From NCBI GenBank assembly GCA_029006155.1, contig JAQXGF010000105.1:33933-97932 (forward strand): a stretch of 64,000 nt of DNA. Reading direction: 5' to 3'. Position numbers and translations under genes: made by a program. A model generated the notes under the pieces. It saw nothing but the letters and a program-made list of their open reading frames with translations, was not told the origin of the DNA and ran no database searches. Source of the stretch: Lachnospiraceae bacterium. Its GTDB lineage: Bacteria; Bacillota; Clostridia; Lachnospirales; Lachnospiraceae. This document shows, piece by piece, positions 25,400 to 36,141 of this stretch; position 1 is the stretch's first letter, and each line of letters starts with the position of its first letter.

Positions 25400-26261
25400 T
25401 CTTATTCCAGCCTTTCCAGAGCCTGAATTTCTTCTGCGTAGCGGTCTTGTTCTGCGCCATGACAAGCTGCTTCTTCAGCTCCTCCGCCGTCAGCTTCCGC
25501 ATCAGCTCACCCTTATAGGCAACGGAGATCGCACCGGTCTCCTCCGAAACGATCACCGTGAGGGAATCCGTCACCTCGCTGATCCCCACGCCGGCTCTGT
25601 GCCGTGTTCCAAGCTCCTTGCTCAGCATCATGTTGTCAGAAAGCGGAAGATAACAGGTCGCTGCCGTGATCCGGTTCCCGCGCACGATGACTGCACCGTC
25701 ATGGAGCGGTGTATTATGCTCAAAAATATTGATCAGAATCTGACTGGTCACGACCGAATCGATCACAATCCCGGTCCGCTCGTATTCATCCAGCCGGACA
25801 TTCTGCTCAATCACAATGAGTGCACCGGTCTTGGCCCTGCTCATCTCCGATGCCGCCTTTACGATCTCGTTCACCGTCTTGTCACTGAAGCGCTCTGTCA
25901 CATGGGTCGTATCGATCGGAAGCAGTGAAGAGACGATCTTCTTCTCACCGATGCGCTCCAGCACTCTGCGCAGCTCCGGCTGAAAGATGACGATCGCGGC
26001 AGTAATCGCGATGTCGATCCCTCTGTTTACAATAAAAATCAGTGTATCCATGTGCAGAAGATACACAAGGGACACACAGATCACCAGTACCATGATTCCC
26101 TTGAGAAGTGTCCATGCCCGGGTATTTTTTACCCAGAGCAGAAAACTATATACAAGGAAAGCCAAAATGAGAATTTCAAGTACATCTGTCACCGTAATGG
26201 AAAATGTCGGTACTGTGAACCATGACAGATAATTCAACAGCCAGATTTTAATGCTGCTCAT
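25389..26261 (-). CDS. cdaA: Diadenylate cyclase CdaA
   Basis: Makes c-di-AMP from two ATP. 290 residues: three N-terminal membrane segments (to about residue 95), then the DAC domain with the catalytic DGA motif at residues 188-190 and the RHR motif at 220-222 (GTRHRAGVGISE). Both active-site motifs are intact. It overlaps comF and cdaR. In many Firmicutes the unit is cdaA-cdaR-glmM; here glmM is elsewhere in the window (3066-4412). c-di-AMP controls potassium and osmolyte balance and wall homeostasis. Confidence 0.95.
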   Translation of the reverse strand: MSSIKIWLLNYLSWFTVPTFSITVTDVLEILILAFLVYSFLLWVKNTRAWTLLKGIMVLVICVSLVYLLHMDTLIFIVNRGIDIAITAAIVIFQPELRRVLERIGEKKIVSSLLPIDTTHVTERFSDKTVNEIVKAASEMSRAKTGALIVIEQNVRLDEYERTGIVIDSVVTSQILINIFEHNTPLHDGAVIVRGNRITAATCYLPLSDNMMLSKELGTRHRAGVGISEVTDSLTVIVSEETGAISVAYKGELMRKLTAEELKKQLVMAQNKTATQKKFRLWKGWNKNEI

Positions 26262-27087
26262 TTTGTCCTCTCCTTTCTGATCGCATTTCTATTTCAGTAT
26301 AGCACACATTTTCTGCCGTGCAAACCGTCTTTTTTCCTTTTCCAATACATAGAACGAGAAAAAATACGTTTGGAATTCCGGCCTCCTTCAGCAGCTTTGC
26401 GAGCGCGTCTATGGTACTTCCGGTCGTATATACATCATCGATCAAAAGCACCCGTTGCAGCCTGCCCGGCGGCTTTTGCAATGCAAAGCTTCCTTCCAGA
26501 TTCTTCATGCGCTCCTTTCGTCCGAGCTGTTTCTGCGCCGTATGTGGCCGGGTACAGTGAATCAGCGTCCCATCCACCGGAATTTCCGTCAGGTGGCTGA
26601 GCTTTTTGGCCAGCAATTCAGACTGATTATAGCCCCGCTTCTGTCGCTTTTTCCAGTGCATCGGCACCGGAATGAGCAACTCCGGCTGCCAGATATGCCG
26701 GTATTTCTGCAGCGTTTCTGCCATGAGGAGCGCATAAAAATCCAGATAATCCCTGCGATTGTCTGCTTTCATCCGATAGACGGAGCGCCGCATCGCACCC
26801 GTATAGGTGACGGCCGCTGCCCCCTGGTCAAACCAGTGCCGAATCTTCCGGCAATCGTCGCAATACTCTGTCTCCCAGCTTCCGACAGGCTTCCCACATC
26901 GAAAACAGGTCGGTGATTGCACCCGCGGAATCTTTTTCGCACAGGCGCTGCAGCAGCCTTCTTCGCCCTTTCCCAAAATTGTGTCGCATAAAGCACAGCG
27001 TGGCGGATAGAGCAGACGAAGTGCCACCCCGCCTGCTGTTTTTCCAAGCTGCAGCAGTGTGAATTTCTTTTTGGTTCCCTCCATCAT
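26248..27087 (-). CDS. comF: ComF-family phosphoribosyltransferase-like protein
   Basis: 279 residues. An N-terminal zinc-ribbon region (CALCDTIL, CCSACAKK, CFRCGKP, CDDC) precedes a phosphoribosyltransferase fold with the PRPP-loop VLLIDDVYTTGSTIDAL and the hood segment GYNQSELLAKKL. ComF supports DNA uptake in naturally competent species; in other bacteria its role is not settled. It lies between recD2 and cdaA in the same direction, 43 bases after recD2. Two ATGs stand next to each other at the start, and the upstream GGGGGAGAG site is distant, so the exact start is uncertain. Confidence 0.88.
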   Translation of the reverse strand: MMEGTKKKFTLLQLGKTAGGVALRLLYPPRCALCDTILGKGEEGCCSACAKKIPRVQSPTCFRCGKPVGSWETEYCDDCRKIRHWFDQGAAAVTYTGAMRRSVYRMKADNRRDYLDFYALLMAETLQKYRHIWQPELLIPVPMHWKKRQKRGYNQSELLAKKLSHLTEIPVDGTLIHCTRPHTAQKQLGRKERMKNLEGSFALQKPPGRLQRVLLIDDVYTTGSTIDALAKLLKEAGIPNVFFLVLCIGKGKKTVCTAENVCYTEIEMRSERRGQNEQH

Positions 27088-27130
27088 AAATACCGTGCTC
27101 TCTCCCCCGGTATTTTCTTATCGTTATTTA

Positions 27131-29350
27131 TTACATCGACGCCAGCTCCCGGATACGCGCGGCCAGTGCTGTATAGCGCTTCTGTTCCATCGTATTGTCG
27201 ATCATCTGCGTGAATGTGCGCTCATCCCCGACGAGCGTCACGCATTTCCGTGCCCTGGTCACTGCGGTGTAGAGCAGGTTCCGCGTCATGAGCATGCGCG
27301 GCCCGGACAGCAGCGGAATCACGATCGCCGGATACTCACTGCCCTGTGATTTGTGAATCGTCACCGCATAGGCCAGCTCCAGTTCTTCCAACGCAGAATA
27401 CGTATATTCCACCATGCGCTGCTCATCAAATTCTACGGTGATCCGCTCGGTCTGATCATTGATCTCCCGCACAATTCCCATATCGCCATTGAAAATGCCA
27501 AGCCCCTTTTCGACCGGAATCCCGTAGCGCCCCCGCACTTCCCACTCGATCTGGTAATTGTTCTTGATCTGCATGACCTTATCGCCTTCCCGGAACAGCA
27601 TGCCATTCTGCTCATGCTCCTTTTTTCCGGCATCCGGTGGGTTCAGATACTCCTGCAAAATTTTGTTCAGCCGCTCGACTCCGAGCAGCCCCTTGCGCAT
27701 CGGCGTGAGCACCTGGATATCATATGGCGACGCCTGCACATAGCGCGGCATCTTATCACGGACGAGCTGAATCACTATGCTGATGATGACATTCGCATCC
27801 TGCCGTTTCAGGAAAAAGAAATCCCGGCTCTTATTGTCGAGTGTCACCGGCTCGCCGCGGTTGATCTTATGCGCGTTGACGACAATGTCGCTCTCTTTCG
27901 CCTGTCGGAAGATCCGTGTCAGCTGTACAACCGGGATCTCTCCCGATTCAATGATATCTTTCAGAATGCTTCCCGGCCCGACGGACGGCAGCTGGTTCAT
28001 ATCGCCTACCATAATGAGCCGCGTACCGATCGTTACGGCATCCAGAAGCGCATGCATGAGGTAAATGTCCACCATCGACATCTCATCAATGATGATGACA
28101 TCCGCATCCAGCGGGTTCTGTGCATTTCTGCCAAAGCCTTCCGCACCGCTGCCATCCTCCTGTACACCGGAAATCTCCAGCAACCGGTGCACCGTCTTCG
28201 CCTCAAAACCAGTCGCTTCCGTCATCCGCTTTGCCGCGCGCCCGGTCGGTGCCGCCAGAAGGATCTGCAGTCCCTCGGATTCAAAATAAGAAATCAGGGT
28301 ATTGATCGTCGTCGTCTTTCCGGTGCCAGGGCCTCCCGTAATCACAAGCAGTCCACAGCGTACTGCCTCAATGACCGCCTTTTTCTGCATCCCGTCAAGC
28401 ACCGTCCCGGTCTCCTGTTCAATGGACGCGATCTTTTTCTCAATCACCGCCGCATCAATCTCCCCGGTAATGTTCAGATCGACGAGCATCCGCGCCGTGC
28501 TCATCTCCATATAGTAGGCCGACGCACTGTACACGCAGTCCCGCTCCCCGTCTTTCCGGATCACAATCTTCTTCTGGATCGCCATATCGACCAAAAACGG
28601 ATCAAGATCATCAATCGGCACGCCGAGCAGCTCCGTCGTGCGTCCCAGCAGCAGCTCTTTTGGCAGAAATACATGTCCTTCTGATGCCGCCTGCTGCAGG
28701 ACATATGAAATCCCGCATTTTACACGGTATTCGGAATCAAAACTCACGCCTGCACGCTTTGCAATCTCATCGGCGATCCGGAACCCGATACCACTGATGT
28801 CATCCGCCAGCCGATAAGGATTCTGCTCGATCACTTCGTACATCCGCTGCCCATATTTTTCAAAAATCCTGACCGCCAGTGCCGTGCTCACACCAAACTG
28901 CTGCAGAAACAGCATTGCTTTTCGCATATCGCGCTTCTCATAGATCTGCTGCGCGATCTCCCGTGCCTTACGCTCGCTGATCCCCTTGATCTCCGCCAGC
29001 CGCTCCGGCTCTTCCTCGATGATCCGAAACGTATCTGCACGGAACCTTCGCACAATTCTGGCAGCGAGTGCCGTACCGACGCCCTTGATCGCCCCGGAAC
29101 CTAAGTACCGCTCTACAGACTCCTCATCCTCCGGAGGACGGATCGCATATGTCTCGACTTTGAACTGTTCTCCATAGGTCGGATGTGCTATGTACGTTCC
29201 TTCGGCCTCCAGCCGTTCGCCCTCCCCGATATAGGAAAAGGTGCCGACACAGGTGATCTCGGTATCCTCCGATGTCAGCACCATGACTGTATAGCCATTC
29301 TCCTGGTTCCGGTATATGATATGATCTACATAACCTTCTATTTTTTCCAT
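27131..29350 (-). CDS. recD2: RecD2-type 5'-3' DNA helicase
   Basis: 739 residues, the usual length for RecD2. The N-terminal OB-like and helix-hairpin-helix region (GSGAIKGVGTALAARIVRRF, EIKGISERKAREIA) is followed by the superfamily 1 helicase core. Walker A is GGPGTGKTTTINTL, motif II is VIIIDEMSMVD, then GDMNQLPSVGPGS and the C-terminal AYAVTIHKSQGSEY with TAVTRARK. RecD2 acts in DNA repair and replication-fork maintenance independently of RecBC. It follows mreB by seven bases. Confidence 0.95.
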   Translation of the reverse strand: MEKIEGYVDHIIYRNQENGYTVMVLTSEDTEITCVGTFSYIGEGERLEAEGTYIAHPTYGEQFKVETYAIRPPEDEESVERYLGSGAIKGVGTALAARIVRRFRADTFRIIEEEPERLAEIKGISERKAREIAQQIYEKRDMRKAMLFLQQFGVSTALAVRIFEKYGQRMYEVIEQNPYRLADDISGIGFRIADEIAKRAGVSFDSEYRVKCGISYVLQQAASEGHVFLPKELLLGRTTELLGVPIDDLDPFLVDMAIQKKIVIRKDGERDCVYSASAYYMEMSTARMLVDLNITGEIDAAVIEKKIASIEQETGTVLDGMQKKAVIEAVRCGLLVITGGPGTGKTTTINTLISYFESEGLQILLAAPTGRAAKRMTEATGFEAKTVHRLLEISGVQEDGSGAEGFGRNAQNPLDADVIIIDEMSMVDIYLMHALLDAVTIGTRLIMVGDMNQLPSVGPGSILKDIIESGEIPVVQLTRIFRQAKESDIVVNAHKINRGEPVTLDNKSRDFFFLKRQDANVIISIVIQLVRDKMPRYVQASPYDIQVLTPMRKGLLGVERLNKILQEYLNPPDAGKKEHEQNGMLFREGDKVMQIKNNYQIEWEVRGRYGIPVEKGLGIFNGDMGIVREINDQTERITVEFDEQRMVEYTYSALEELELAYAVTIHKSQGSEYPAIVIPLLSGPRMLMTRNLLYTAVTRARKCVTLVGDERTFTQMIDNTMEQKRYTALAARIRELASM

Positions 29351-29357
29351 TCGCGTC

Positions 29358-30362
29358 TCAATTCTTTTCCATCATTTTCCCATTTGCAGCCATCAGCTCT
29401 ACAAATTTTCCTGTGCCGACTGCCACTACTGTCATCGGATCCTCTGCAGTCATCGTATTGATGCCGGTCCGCGCCTCGATGAGTTCTTCCAGACCGCTCA
29501 AAAGCGCACCGCCACCGGTCAGCACAATCCCCCGGTCCACAACATCGGCCGCGAGCTCTGGCGGTGTGCGTTCGAGTACACTGTGTACCGCATCCACGAT
29601 CTGTCCGGTCACTTCCTTTAAAGCATCGCGCGTATCCTCCGAAGTCACGCGGATTGTCTTTGGCAATCCGGTCACAAGGTCACGCCCTTTGACCTCCATC
29701 GCCTTCGGCTCCGGCTTTTCAAACGCGGTTCCGATCGTGATCTTGATCTCCTCTGCGGTCTGCTCCCCGATCATCAGACCATACTTTTTCCGGACATATT
29801 TTACAATCGCATCGTCAAAATCATCGCCTGCCACTTTGATCGAAGTGCTCACGACAATCCCGTCCAGGGAAATGACCGCGACATCGCAGGTACCACCACC
29901 GATATCTACGATCATATTGCCACACGGGCGCGAGATATCGATCCCGGCTCCAATGGCCGCCGCGATCGGCTCCTCAATGATGTGCACTTCTCTGGCTCCC
30001 GCCTGATACGTCGCATCCTCCACTGCCTTTTTCTCGACCTCCGTGACACTGCTCGGCACGCAGATACTCACCCGCGGCTTGCGAAAGGACAGCTTGCCGA
30101 TTGCCTTCTGAATAAAATACTTGAGCATCTGCTCTGTGACTGTATAATCTGAGATCACGCCTTTGCGCATCGGGCGGACAGCCACGATATTGCCCGGCGT
30201 GCGTCCAAGCATGAGCCTGGCCTCTTCTCCAATTGCTTTTATCTTATTGGTGTCCCGGTCGTAAGCCACCACAGATGGCTCTTTTAAGACAACCCCTTTT
30301 CCTCTGACATAAACTAATATGCTGGCGGTTCCAAGATCAATTCCTACATCTGTTGCTGCCAT
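29358..30362 (-). CDS. mreB: MreB/Mbl-type actin homologue
   Basis: 334 residues of the MreB family. The phosphate-1 loop GIDLGTASI, phosphate-2 VIDIGGGTCDVAVI-type sequence (here IVDIGGGTCDVAVI) and the adenosine loop LTGGGALLSGLEELI are intact. It forms membrane-bound filaments that direct lateral wall synthesis. mreC and mreD do not follow; recD2 does, so this is a detached copy closer to Mbl or MreBH in context. It has its own promoter with an unusual palindrome (30468-30506). Confidence 0.92.
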   Translation of the reverse strand: MAATDVGIDLGTASILVYVRGKGVVLKEPSVVAYDRDTNKIKAIGEEARLMLGRTPGNIVAVRPMRKGVISDYTVTEQMLKYFIQKAIGKLSFRKPRVSICVPSSVTEVEKKAVEDATYQAGAREVHIIEEPIAAAIGAGIDISRPCGNMIVDIGGGTCDVAVISLDGIVVSTSIKVAGDDFDDAIVKYVRKKYGLMIGEQTAEEIKITIGTAFEKPEPKAMEVKGRDLVTGLPKTIRVTSEDTRDALKEVTGQIVDAVHSVLERTPPELAADVVDRGIVLTGGGALLSGLEELIEARTGINTMTAEDPMTVVAVGTGKFVELMAANGKMMEKN

Positions 30363-30467
30363 CTCTCATACCCCTTTCCTGACTGTTTCTTCCTCATTCG
30401 ATTCAGGATTTTCCGAACACGCAGCTGCCAATCGGATCTCCCCGCTGCGGTTGTTCGTAACTGTTCT

Positions 30468-30506
30468 ATTATAATATAGCTTCCCGGAAACAGCAATGCT
30501 GTTTCT
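30468..30506 (-). promoter_or_regulatory. mreB promoter overlapped by a perfect palindrome
   Basis: TTGCTG (30492-30497), an 18-bp spacer and TATAAT (30468-30473) on the minus strand. A perfect dyad GAAACAGCA-A-TGCTGTTTC (30488-30506) covers the -35 box, as expected for a repressor operator. No regulator is identified. Between here and the small RNA (30507-30774) I see no gene. Confidence 0.7.
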
Positions 30507-30774
30507 TGGAAAGGCGCGCACTCTTTTTCTTAAGATTCTCCTAAGTCAGCTTTCTGCACATTTCTTTTGCGCTGCTGTTTAGTATACCCTCCAGTTTCAT
30601 TTTAGATGCAAAATACAGTACAGATCTCTGGCCGGACCCTGTTTGGTTTCCCTGATGCAATCGGTTCGTTTATACAGAAATGCTTTAGACGCCCTAAAGG
30701 TTTTCTTAACTTTTTTCCCGTTTTTTTTAGAAACTGGACATACTTTCAACATATTTTTCGATTATGATGTAAGA

Positions 30775-30952
30775 GTATTAGCGAGGAGCTAATATATTTC
30801 ATAACTCACACTTGGCAGCCCCCACACGCTGCCAAGTACTCCCTCAAACATTACCTGCGCGAGGAGCCAAACCCGCGCAGGGCAAAACATTTTTCAACCC
30901 AAATTTTTCTCTTTCCTGAAAAAGTCTGACGAGCAATCGTCAGACTTTTTCT
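30775..30952 (+). ncRNA. Putative small RNA with GAGGA-loop hairpins
   Basis: Four successive hairpins and no open reading frame. TATTAGC/GCTAATA closes a GAGGA loop (30776-30794). ACTTGGCAGC/GCTGCCAAGT closes an 8-nt C-rich loop (30810-30837). CCTGCGC/GCGCAGG closes a 14-nt loop starting GAGGAG (30854-30881). Last is a terminator with 13-bp arms ending in TTTTT (30918-30951). The 9-mer GCGAGGAGC occurs twice, in both cases in a loop. A TATGAT -10 box is at 30763-30768, but no clear -35. GGA in loops is how CsrA-type proteins bind RNA; that link is speculative. Confidence 0.65.
30918..30951 (+). terminator. Intrinsic terminator of the small RNA
   Basis: AAAAAGTCTGACG / CGTCAGACTTTTT, a perfect 13-bp stem with a 6-nt loop and a U-tract on the plus strand. 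The A/T flanks make it usable from both strands, but no minus-strand gene ends close by. Confidence 0.9.
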
Positions 30953-30979
30953 TGTTACAATCAGTTCAGCGCATCAGCC

Positions 30980-31033
30980 ACATGCGAAGATAGTTCTCAG
31001 CAAATTTATTTGCTGAGGGCTATGTTTGCATGT
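30980..31033. repeat. 54-bp imperfect inverted repeat downstream of uvrA
   Basis: ACATGCGAAGATAG and CTATGTTTGCATGT arms surround a perfect CTCAGCAAA/TTTGCTGAG stem with a TTTA loop. The structure is long but has no U-tract on either strand, so it looks like a small palindromic repeat rather than a terminator. A second short hairpin GGGCG-GAA-CGCCC lies between it and the uvrA stop. Confidence 0.6.
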
Positions 31034-31065
31034 TGGGATGGGCGGAACGCCCGCACTTCACAACC

Positions 31066-33957
31066 CTACTTTAAATATTTTTTCACATACTTCCCCGTAT
31101 ACGATACCGGGCTCTCGGCCACCTCTTCCGGCGTGCCCTGTGCGATCACTGTACCGCCACGGTCACCACCCTCCGGACCAATATCAATGATATAATCCGC
31201 GGTCTTGATGACATCCAGATTGTGCTCGATGACGATAACCGTATTCCCGCTCTCCGCGAGCCGGTGCAGGATCTCGATCAGCTTGTGCACATCCGCAAAA
31301 TGCAGTCCGGTCGTCGGCTCATCCAGGATATAGACTGTCTTGCCGGTGCTGCGGCGGCTCAGTTCCGTCGCCAGCTTGACCCGCTGCGCCTCACCACCAG
31401 AGAGTTCCGTCGACGGCTGCCCCAGCCGGATATAAGACAAACCCACATCATTTAAGGTCTCGATCTTCCGGTAAATGGACGGGATATGCTTAAAAAATTC
31501 CATCGCTTCCTCGACCGTCATATTCAGCACGTCGTAAATGGATTTTCCTTTATATTTTACTTCCAGCGTCTCACGGTTGTACCGTTTGCCCTTGCAGACC
31601 TCGCACGGCACATAGACATCCGGCAGGAAATGCATCTCGATCTTCAGAATACCGTCTCCGGAGCATGCCTCACAGCGTCCGCCTTTTACATTAAAGCTGA
31701 AACGTCCCTTCTTATAGCCACGCGCCTTTGCATCCGCCGTCGCCGCAAACAGATCCCGGATCTGATCGAACACACCGGTATACGTCGCCGGATTCGAGCG
31801 CGGCGTCCGACCGATCGGTGACTGGTCGATATTGATTACCTTATCGAGCTGCTCCAGTCCGCGGATCTCCGTGTGCTTGCCCGGAATGACACGCGCACGG
31901 TTCAGATCCCGCGCCAGTCTCTTGTAGAGAATTTCATTGACAAGCGAACTTTTTCCGGATCCGGAGACGCCGGTCACGCAGGTCAGTACACCGAGAGGGA
32001 ACTTCACATTGATCTTTTTCAGATTGTTCTCCTGTGCACCACGTACCTCAATCCAGCCGGTCGGGGTTCGCCGTACCTTCGGCACCGGAATCTGAATCCG
32101 TCCGCTTAAGTAGGCGCCGGTGATAGATTCCTCACAGTTCATCAGATCCTCCACCGTGCCGCTCGCAACGATGTGCCCGCCGTGCTCACCGGCTCCCGGC
32201 CCGACATCCACGATAAAATCTGCTGCCCGCATCGTATCCTCATCGTGCTCAACGACGATCAGTGTATTGCCAAGATCCCGCAGACTGTTCAACGTACTGA
32301 GCAGCTTGTCATTATCCCGCTGATGCAGCCCAATGCTCGGCTCATCCAGAATATAAGCTACCCCGACCAGACCCGATCCGATCTGCGTCGCCAGACGGAT
32401 GCGCTGTGCCTCGCCGCCGGATAAGGTACCGGTCGCCCGCGCAAGGCTTAAATATTCCAGCCCGACATTGACAAGGAACCGAAGTCTGGCACGGATCTCC
32501 TTTAAAATCTGATGCCCGATCAGCTCCTGCTGCGGCGTGAGCACGAGCTGCTCCATAAACTGCTGCAGCTCGCCAATCGACATCGCTGTGATCTCCGCGA
32601 TATTTTTGTCCGCTACCGTGACTGCCAGAGCCGACTTTTTCAGACGCTGCCCACCACAGGTCTTACACGGTGTGATCTGCATGAAGCTCTCATACTCCTG
32701 CTTCATCGTATCCGACCCGGTCTCCCGGTAACGCCGCTCCACATTTTTGATCAACCCCTCAAAGGCAACATCGTAGATGCCTTCTCCGCGCTGCCCTTTA
32801 TAGTACACCTTCACTTCCCGGCCATTTGTGCCATAAATCAGCATATCCTGAATGTCCTGCGGCAGTTCCTGAAACGGCGTCGCGAGGTCAAACTGATATT
32901 CCTTTGCCAGCGCATCCAGAATGGCGCGGGTAAAGCTGCCTTTATCCGTGCAGGACTGCCATCCCGTCACGACGATCGCTCCATCCAGAATGCTTAAAGA
33001 GCGATCCGGAATCATCAGATCGATGTCAAATTCCATCTTGTAGCCGAGACCATAGCAGTCCGGGCAGGCGCCAAATGGATTGTTGAACGAAAAACTGCGC
33101 GGCTCGATCTCCTCAATACTGATTCCACAGTCCGGACAGGAAAAGCTCTGGCTGAAGCTGAGCATGCTCCCGCCTGCTGCCTCCCCGCCATTTACCTCGA
33201 CAAGCGCGAGTCCATTGGCAAGATGCAGTACATTTTCCATTGAGTCGGTCAGACGCTGCTCAATGCCCGGCTTCACGATCAGACGATCTACGACGATCTC
33301 GATATTATGCTTGATATTTTTCTCCAGCTTGATCTCCTCGGAGAGCTCGTACATACTGCCATCAATCCGCACCCGGACATAGCCGCTGCGTTTCGCCTGC
33401 TCGAGCAGCTTTACGTGCTCACCTTTTCTTCCCCGCACGACCGGCGCGAGCAGCTGAATCTTGCTGCGCTCCGGAAGCGCCATGACCTGATCCACCATCT
33501 GGTCGACACTCTGCTTCGCAATCGCCTTTCCGCACTTCGGGCAGTGCGGCGTCCCGATCCGCGCATAGAGCAGACGGAAATAATCATAAATCTCTGTCAC
33601 CGTGCCGACCGTGGAACGCGGATTGCGGTTCGTCGACTTCTGGTCGATCGAAATCGCAGGTGGAAGTCCCTCAATGCTCTCTACATCCGGCTTCTCCATC
33701 TGTCCCAGAAACTGCCGCGCATAAGAAGAGAGCGACTCCATGTACCGCCTCTGTCCTTCTGCATAGATCGTATCAAATGCGAGCGAGGACTTTCCCGATC
33801 CGGACAGCCCCGTGAGCACCACGAATTTATTCCGTGGAATATCCAGACTGACATTTTTCAGATTGTGCTCATTCGCCCCGCGAATCCGGATGTACTGCTT
33901 TTTATCGATGTCCGGCGCTTCTTCTTGAAGTCCTTCCGTAAATGTTTCTATGCTCAT
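31066..33957 (-). CDS. uvrA: Excinuclease ABC subunit A
   Basis: About 963 residues. UvrA finds bulky DNA damage and loads UvrB. Two ATPase modules are seen: Walker [21 protein letters not shown] and [15 protein letters not shown], each with [10 protein letters not shown] signatures and ILDEPS/T. Zinc fingers CPKCGK..., [11 protein letters not shown] and [14 protein letters not shown]...[10 protein letters not shown] are present. It carries about 25 extra N-terminal residues before the usual [13 protein letters not shown]. The start is uncertain: ATG 33957 has GAGGAG 12 bases upstream, while TTG 33996 has GGAG at seven bases. uvrB lies 119 bases upstream. Confidence 0.95.
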   Translation of the reverse strand: MSIETFTEGLQEEAPDIDKKQYIRIRGANEHNLKNVSLDIPRNKFVVLTGLSGSGKSSLAFDTIYAEGQRRYMESLSSYARQFLGQMEKPDVESIEGLPPAISIDQKSTNRNPRSTVGTVTEIYDYFRLLYARIGTPHCPKCGKAIAKQSVDQMVDQVMALPERSKIQLLAPVVRGRKGEHVKLLEQAKRSGYVRVRIDGSMYELSEEIKLEKNIKHNIEIVVDRLIVKPGIEQRLTDSMENVLHLANGLALVEVNGGEAAGGSMLSFSQSFSCPDCGISIEEIEPRSFSFNNPFGACPDCYGLGYKMEFDIDLMIPDRSLSILDGAIVVTGWQSCTDKGSFTRAILDALAKEYQFDLATPFQELPQDIQDMLIYGTNGREVKVYYKGQRGEGIYDVAFEGLIKNVERRYRETGSDTMKQEYESFMQITPCKTCGGQRLKKSALAVTVADKNIAEITAMSIGELQQFMEQLVLTPQQELIGHQILKEIRARLRFLVNVGLEYLSLARATGTLSGGEAQRIRLATQIGSGLVGVAYILDEPSIGLHQRDNDKLLSTLNSLRDLGNTLIVVEHDEDTMRAADFIVDVGPGAGEHGGHIVASGTVEDLMNCEESITGAYLSGRIQIPVPKVRRTPTGWIEVRGAQENNLKKINVKFPLGVLTCVTGVSGSGKSSLVNEILYKRLARDLNRARVIPGKHTEIRGLEQLDKVINIDQSPIGRTPRSNPATYTGVFDQIRDLFAATADAKARGYKKGRFSFNVKGGRCEACSGDGILKIEMHFLPDVYVPCEVCKGKRYNRETLEVKYKGKSIYDVLNMTVEEAMEFFKHIPSIYRKIETLNDVGLSYIRLGQPSTELSGGEAQRVKLATELSRRSTGKTVYILDEPTTGLHFADVHKLIEILHRLAESGNTVIVIEHNLDVIKTADYIIDIGPEGGDRGGTVIAQGTPEEVAESPVSYTGKYVKKYLK

Positions 33958-34076
33958 AGTTTCTATTTTCTCCTCATCTTCTACCATACCAGCCAAAGCA
34001 AATCTCCGTCCACTGCTCCCTGTCTGGAAAACCTCATCCTATTATTCCGCCTTACTGGCAATAAACTTTTTATTAT

Positions 34077-36062
34077 TTAATCCATCTCCTGCAAATACTT
34101 CTTCAGGGAAATCATCCGATCACGCAGCTCAGCCGCCGCCTCGAAGTTCAGCTCGGCCGCTGCCTTCTTCATCTGCTTCTGCACCTCGCTGATCAGCTTC
34201 TCCAGCTCCTCCCGGTTCATCGACTCCGGATCCTTTTCGAGCTCCTTCTCTTCCTTCGCAACTGCCTTGGAAATGCTGATCAGATCGCGGACTGCCTTCT
34301 TGATCGTCTGAGGCGTAATACCATGCTCCTCATTGTACGCCTGCTGCAGCTCCCGGCGACGCATCGTCTCTTCCATCGCACCGCGCATGGAATCCGTGAT
34401 CACATCTGCATACATGATGACATGTCCCTGCGCATTTCGCGCCGCACGGCCGATCGTCTGGATCAGTGATACCTCGGATCGCAGGAACCCTTCCTTGTCC
34501 GCATCCAGAATCGCCACAAGTGAAATCTCCGGAATATCCAGTCCCTCACGGAGCAGATTGATGCCGACCAGTACATCAAATACATCCAGCCGCATGTCAC
34601 GGATGATCTCTGTCCGCTCTAATGTATCAATATCCGAATGCAGATACCGCACCCGGATCCCGATCTCTTTCATATAATCCGTGAGGTCCTCCGCCATCCG
34701 CTTCGTCAACGTCGTCACGAGCACCTTATTCCCGGCTGCCGTCTCCTTATGGATCTCCCCGATCAGGTCATCGATCTGTCCCTCCACCGGACGCACCTCG
34801 ACCTCCGGATCCAGAAGTCCGGTCGGTCGGATGATCTGCTCTGCCCGCAGCAGCTCATGCTCCGCCTCGTACTCCCCAGGCGTCGCAGATACAAAAAGTA
34901 CCTGATCCAGCTTGCTCTCAAACTCCTCAAAATTCAGTGGACGGTTGTCCTTGGCGGACGGCAGACGAAATCCATAGTCGACCAGCGTCGTCTTCCGCGA
35001 CTGGTCGCCGACGTACATCGCCCGCACCTGCGGCACGGTCTTGTGTGACTCGTCGATGATCAGCAGAAAATCATCTCCAAAATAATCCATCAGCGTATGC
35101 GGCGTCGCACCGGCAGGCATCCCCGCCAAGTGACGGGAATAGTTCTCGACACCGGAGCAAAAACCGGTCTCCCGGAGCATTTCTACATCGTAGTTCGTCC
35201 GCTCTGCAATGCGCTGCGCCTCAAGAAGCTTGTCCTCGCTCTTAAAATATTCCACACGCTCTGCCAACTCTTCCTCGATCGCATTGGCCGCACGCAGAAT
35301 TTTATCCATCGGAACGACATAATGGGAAGCTGGAAAGACAGCGATGAACTCCAGCCCTTTCCGGATCTCACCGGTCAGCGTATCGATCTCGGTGATCCGG
35401 TCGATCTCATCTCCGAAAAACTCTACCCGATACGCATACTCATCCGCATTTGCCGGAAAGATCTCGAGCACATCGCCCCGCACCCGGAACGTACCGCGAT
35501 GAAAGTCCATATCATTCCGGTCATACTGAATATCGATCAGCTTATGGATGATCTCGTCCCGGTCACGCTCCTGCCCCTGCCGCAGATACAGTACCATATC
35601 CTTATAGTCCGCCGGGCTGCCCAGACCATAAATACAGGAAACGCTCGCCACGATGATGACATCTTTCCGCTCCACAAGCGAAGCCGTCGCCGACAGGCGC
35701 AGCTTGTCGATCTCATCATTGATCGCGGAATCCTTCGCAATATACGTATCCGAAGACGGCACATACGCCTCCGGCTGATAATAATCATAGTACGATACAA
35801 AGTATTCTACCGCATTTTCCGGAAAGAATTCCTTCATCTCACCATACAGCTGTGCGGCCAGCGTCTTATTGTGTGCCAGCACAAGCGTCGGCTTGTTCAG
35901 CTTCTCGATCACATTCGCCATCGTGAAGGTCTTACCAGAACCGGTAACGCCCAGCAGCGTCTCGAACTGATTCCCCTCCCGGAATCCTTCCACCAGCTCC
36001 TCAATCGCCTGTGGCTGGTCTCCGGTAGGCTGAAACTCGGAATGTAATTTAAAATGATCCAT
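34077..36062 (-). CDS. uvrB: Excinuclease ABC subunit B
   Basis: 661 residues. The helicase-like core has Walker [17 protein letters not shown], the damage-verifying hairpin region [31 protein letters not shown] and the motif-[14 protein letters not shown] sequence (here [14 protein letters not shown]). The C-terminal UVR domain ([21 protein letters not shown]) binds UvrC. The start [17 protein letters not shown] has GGGAGAGGG just upstream; an earlier in-frame Met at 36107 was rejected. uvrC is not in the window. Confidence 0.97.
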   Translation of the reverse strand: MDHFKLHSEFQPTGDQPQAIEELVEGFREGNQFETLLGVTGSGKTFTMANVIEKLNKPTLVLAHNKTLAAQLYGEMKEFFPENAVEYFVSYYDYYQPEAYVPSSDTYIAKDSAINDEIDKLRLSATASLVERKDVIIVASVSCIYGLGSPADYKDMVLYLRQGQERDRDEIIHKLIDIQYDRNDMDFHRGTFRVRGDVLEIFPANADEYAYRVEFFGDEIDRITEIDTLTGEIRKGLEFIAVFPASHYVVPMDKILRAANAIEEELAERVEYFKSEDKLLEAQRIAERTNYDVEMLRETGFCSGVENYSRHLAGMPAGATPHTLMDYFGDDFLLIIDESHKTVPQVRAMYVGDQSRKTTLVDYGFRLPSAKDNRPLNFEEFESKLDQVLFVSATPGEYEAEHELLRAEQIIRPTGLLDPEVEVRPVEGQIDDLIGEIHKETAAGNKVLVTTLTKRMAEDLTDYMKEIGIRVRYLHSDIDTLERTEIIRDMRLDVFDVLVGINLLREGLDIPEISLVAILDADKEGFLRSEVSLIQTIGRAARNAQGHVIMYADVITDSMRGAMEETMRRRELQQAYNEEHGITPQTIKKAVRDLISISKAVAKEEKELEKDPESMNREELEKLISEVQKQMKKAAAELNFEAAAELRDRMISLKKYLQEMD

Positions 36063-36141
36063 AATGCCCTCTCCCGATCGAGTAAAAACGATCTGCGGCA
36101 ACCGCAAACCGTAATCGTATTCTTTGTATTGTTACTGGTCT

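Noticed and set aside
27353..28684. 443-codon plus-strand frame opposite recD2
   Set aside because: Antisense shadow of a well-identified helicase gene.
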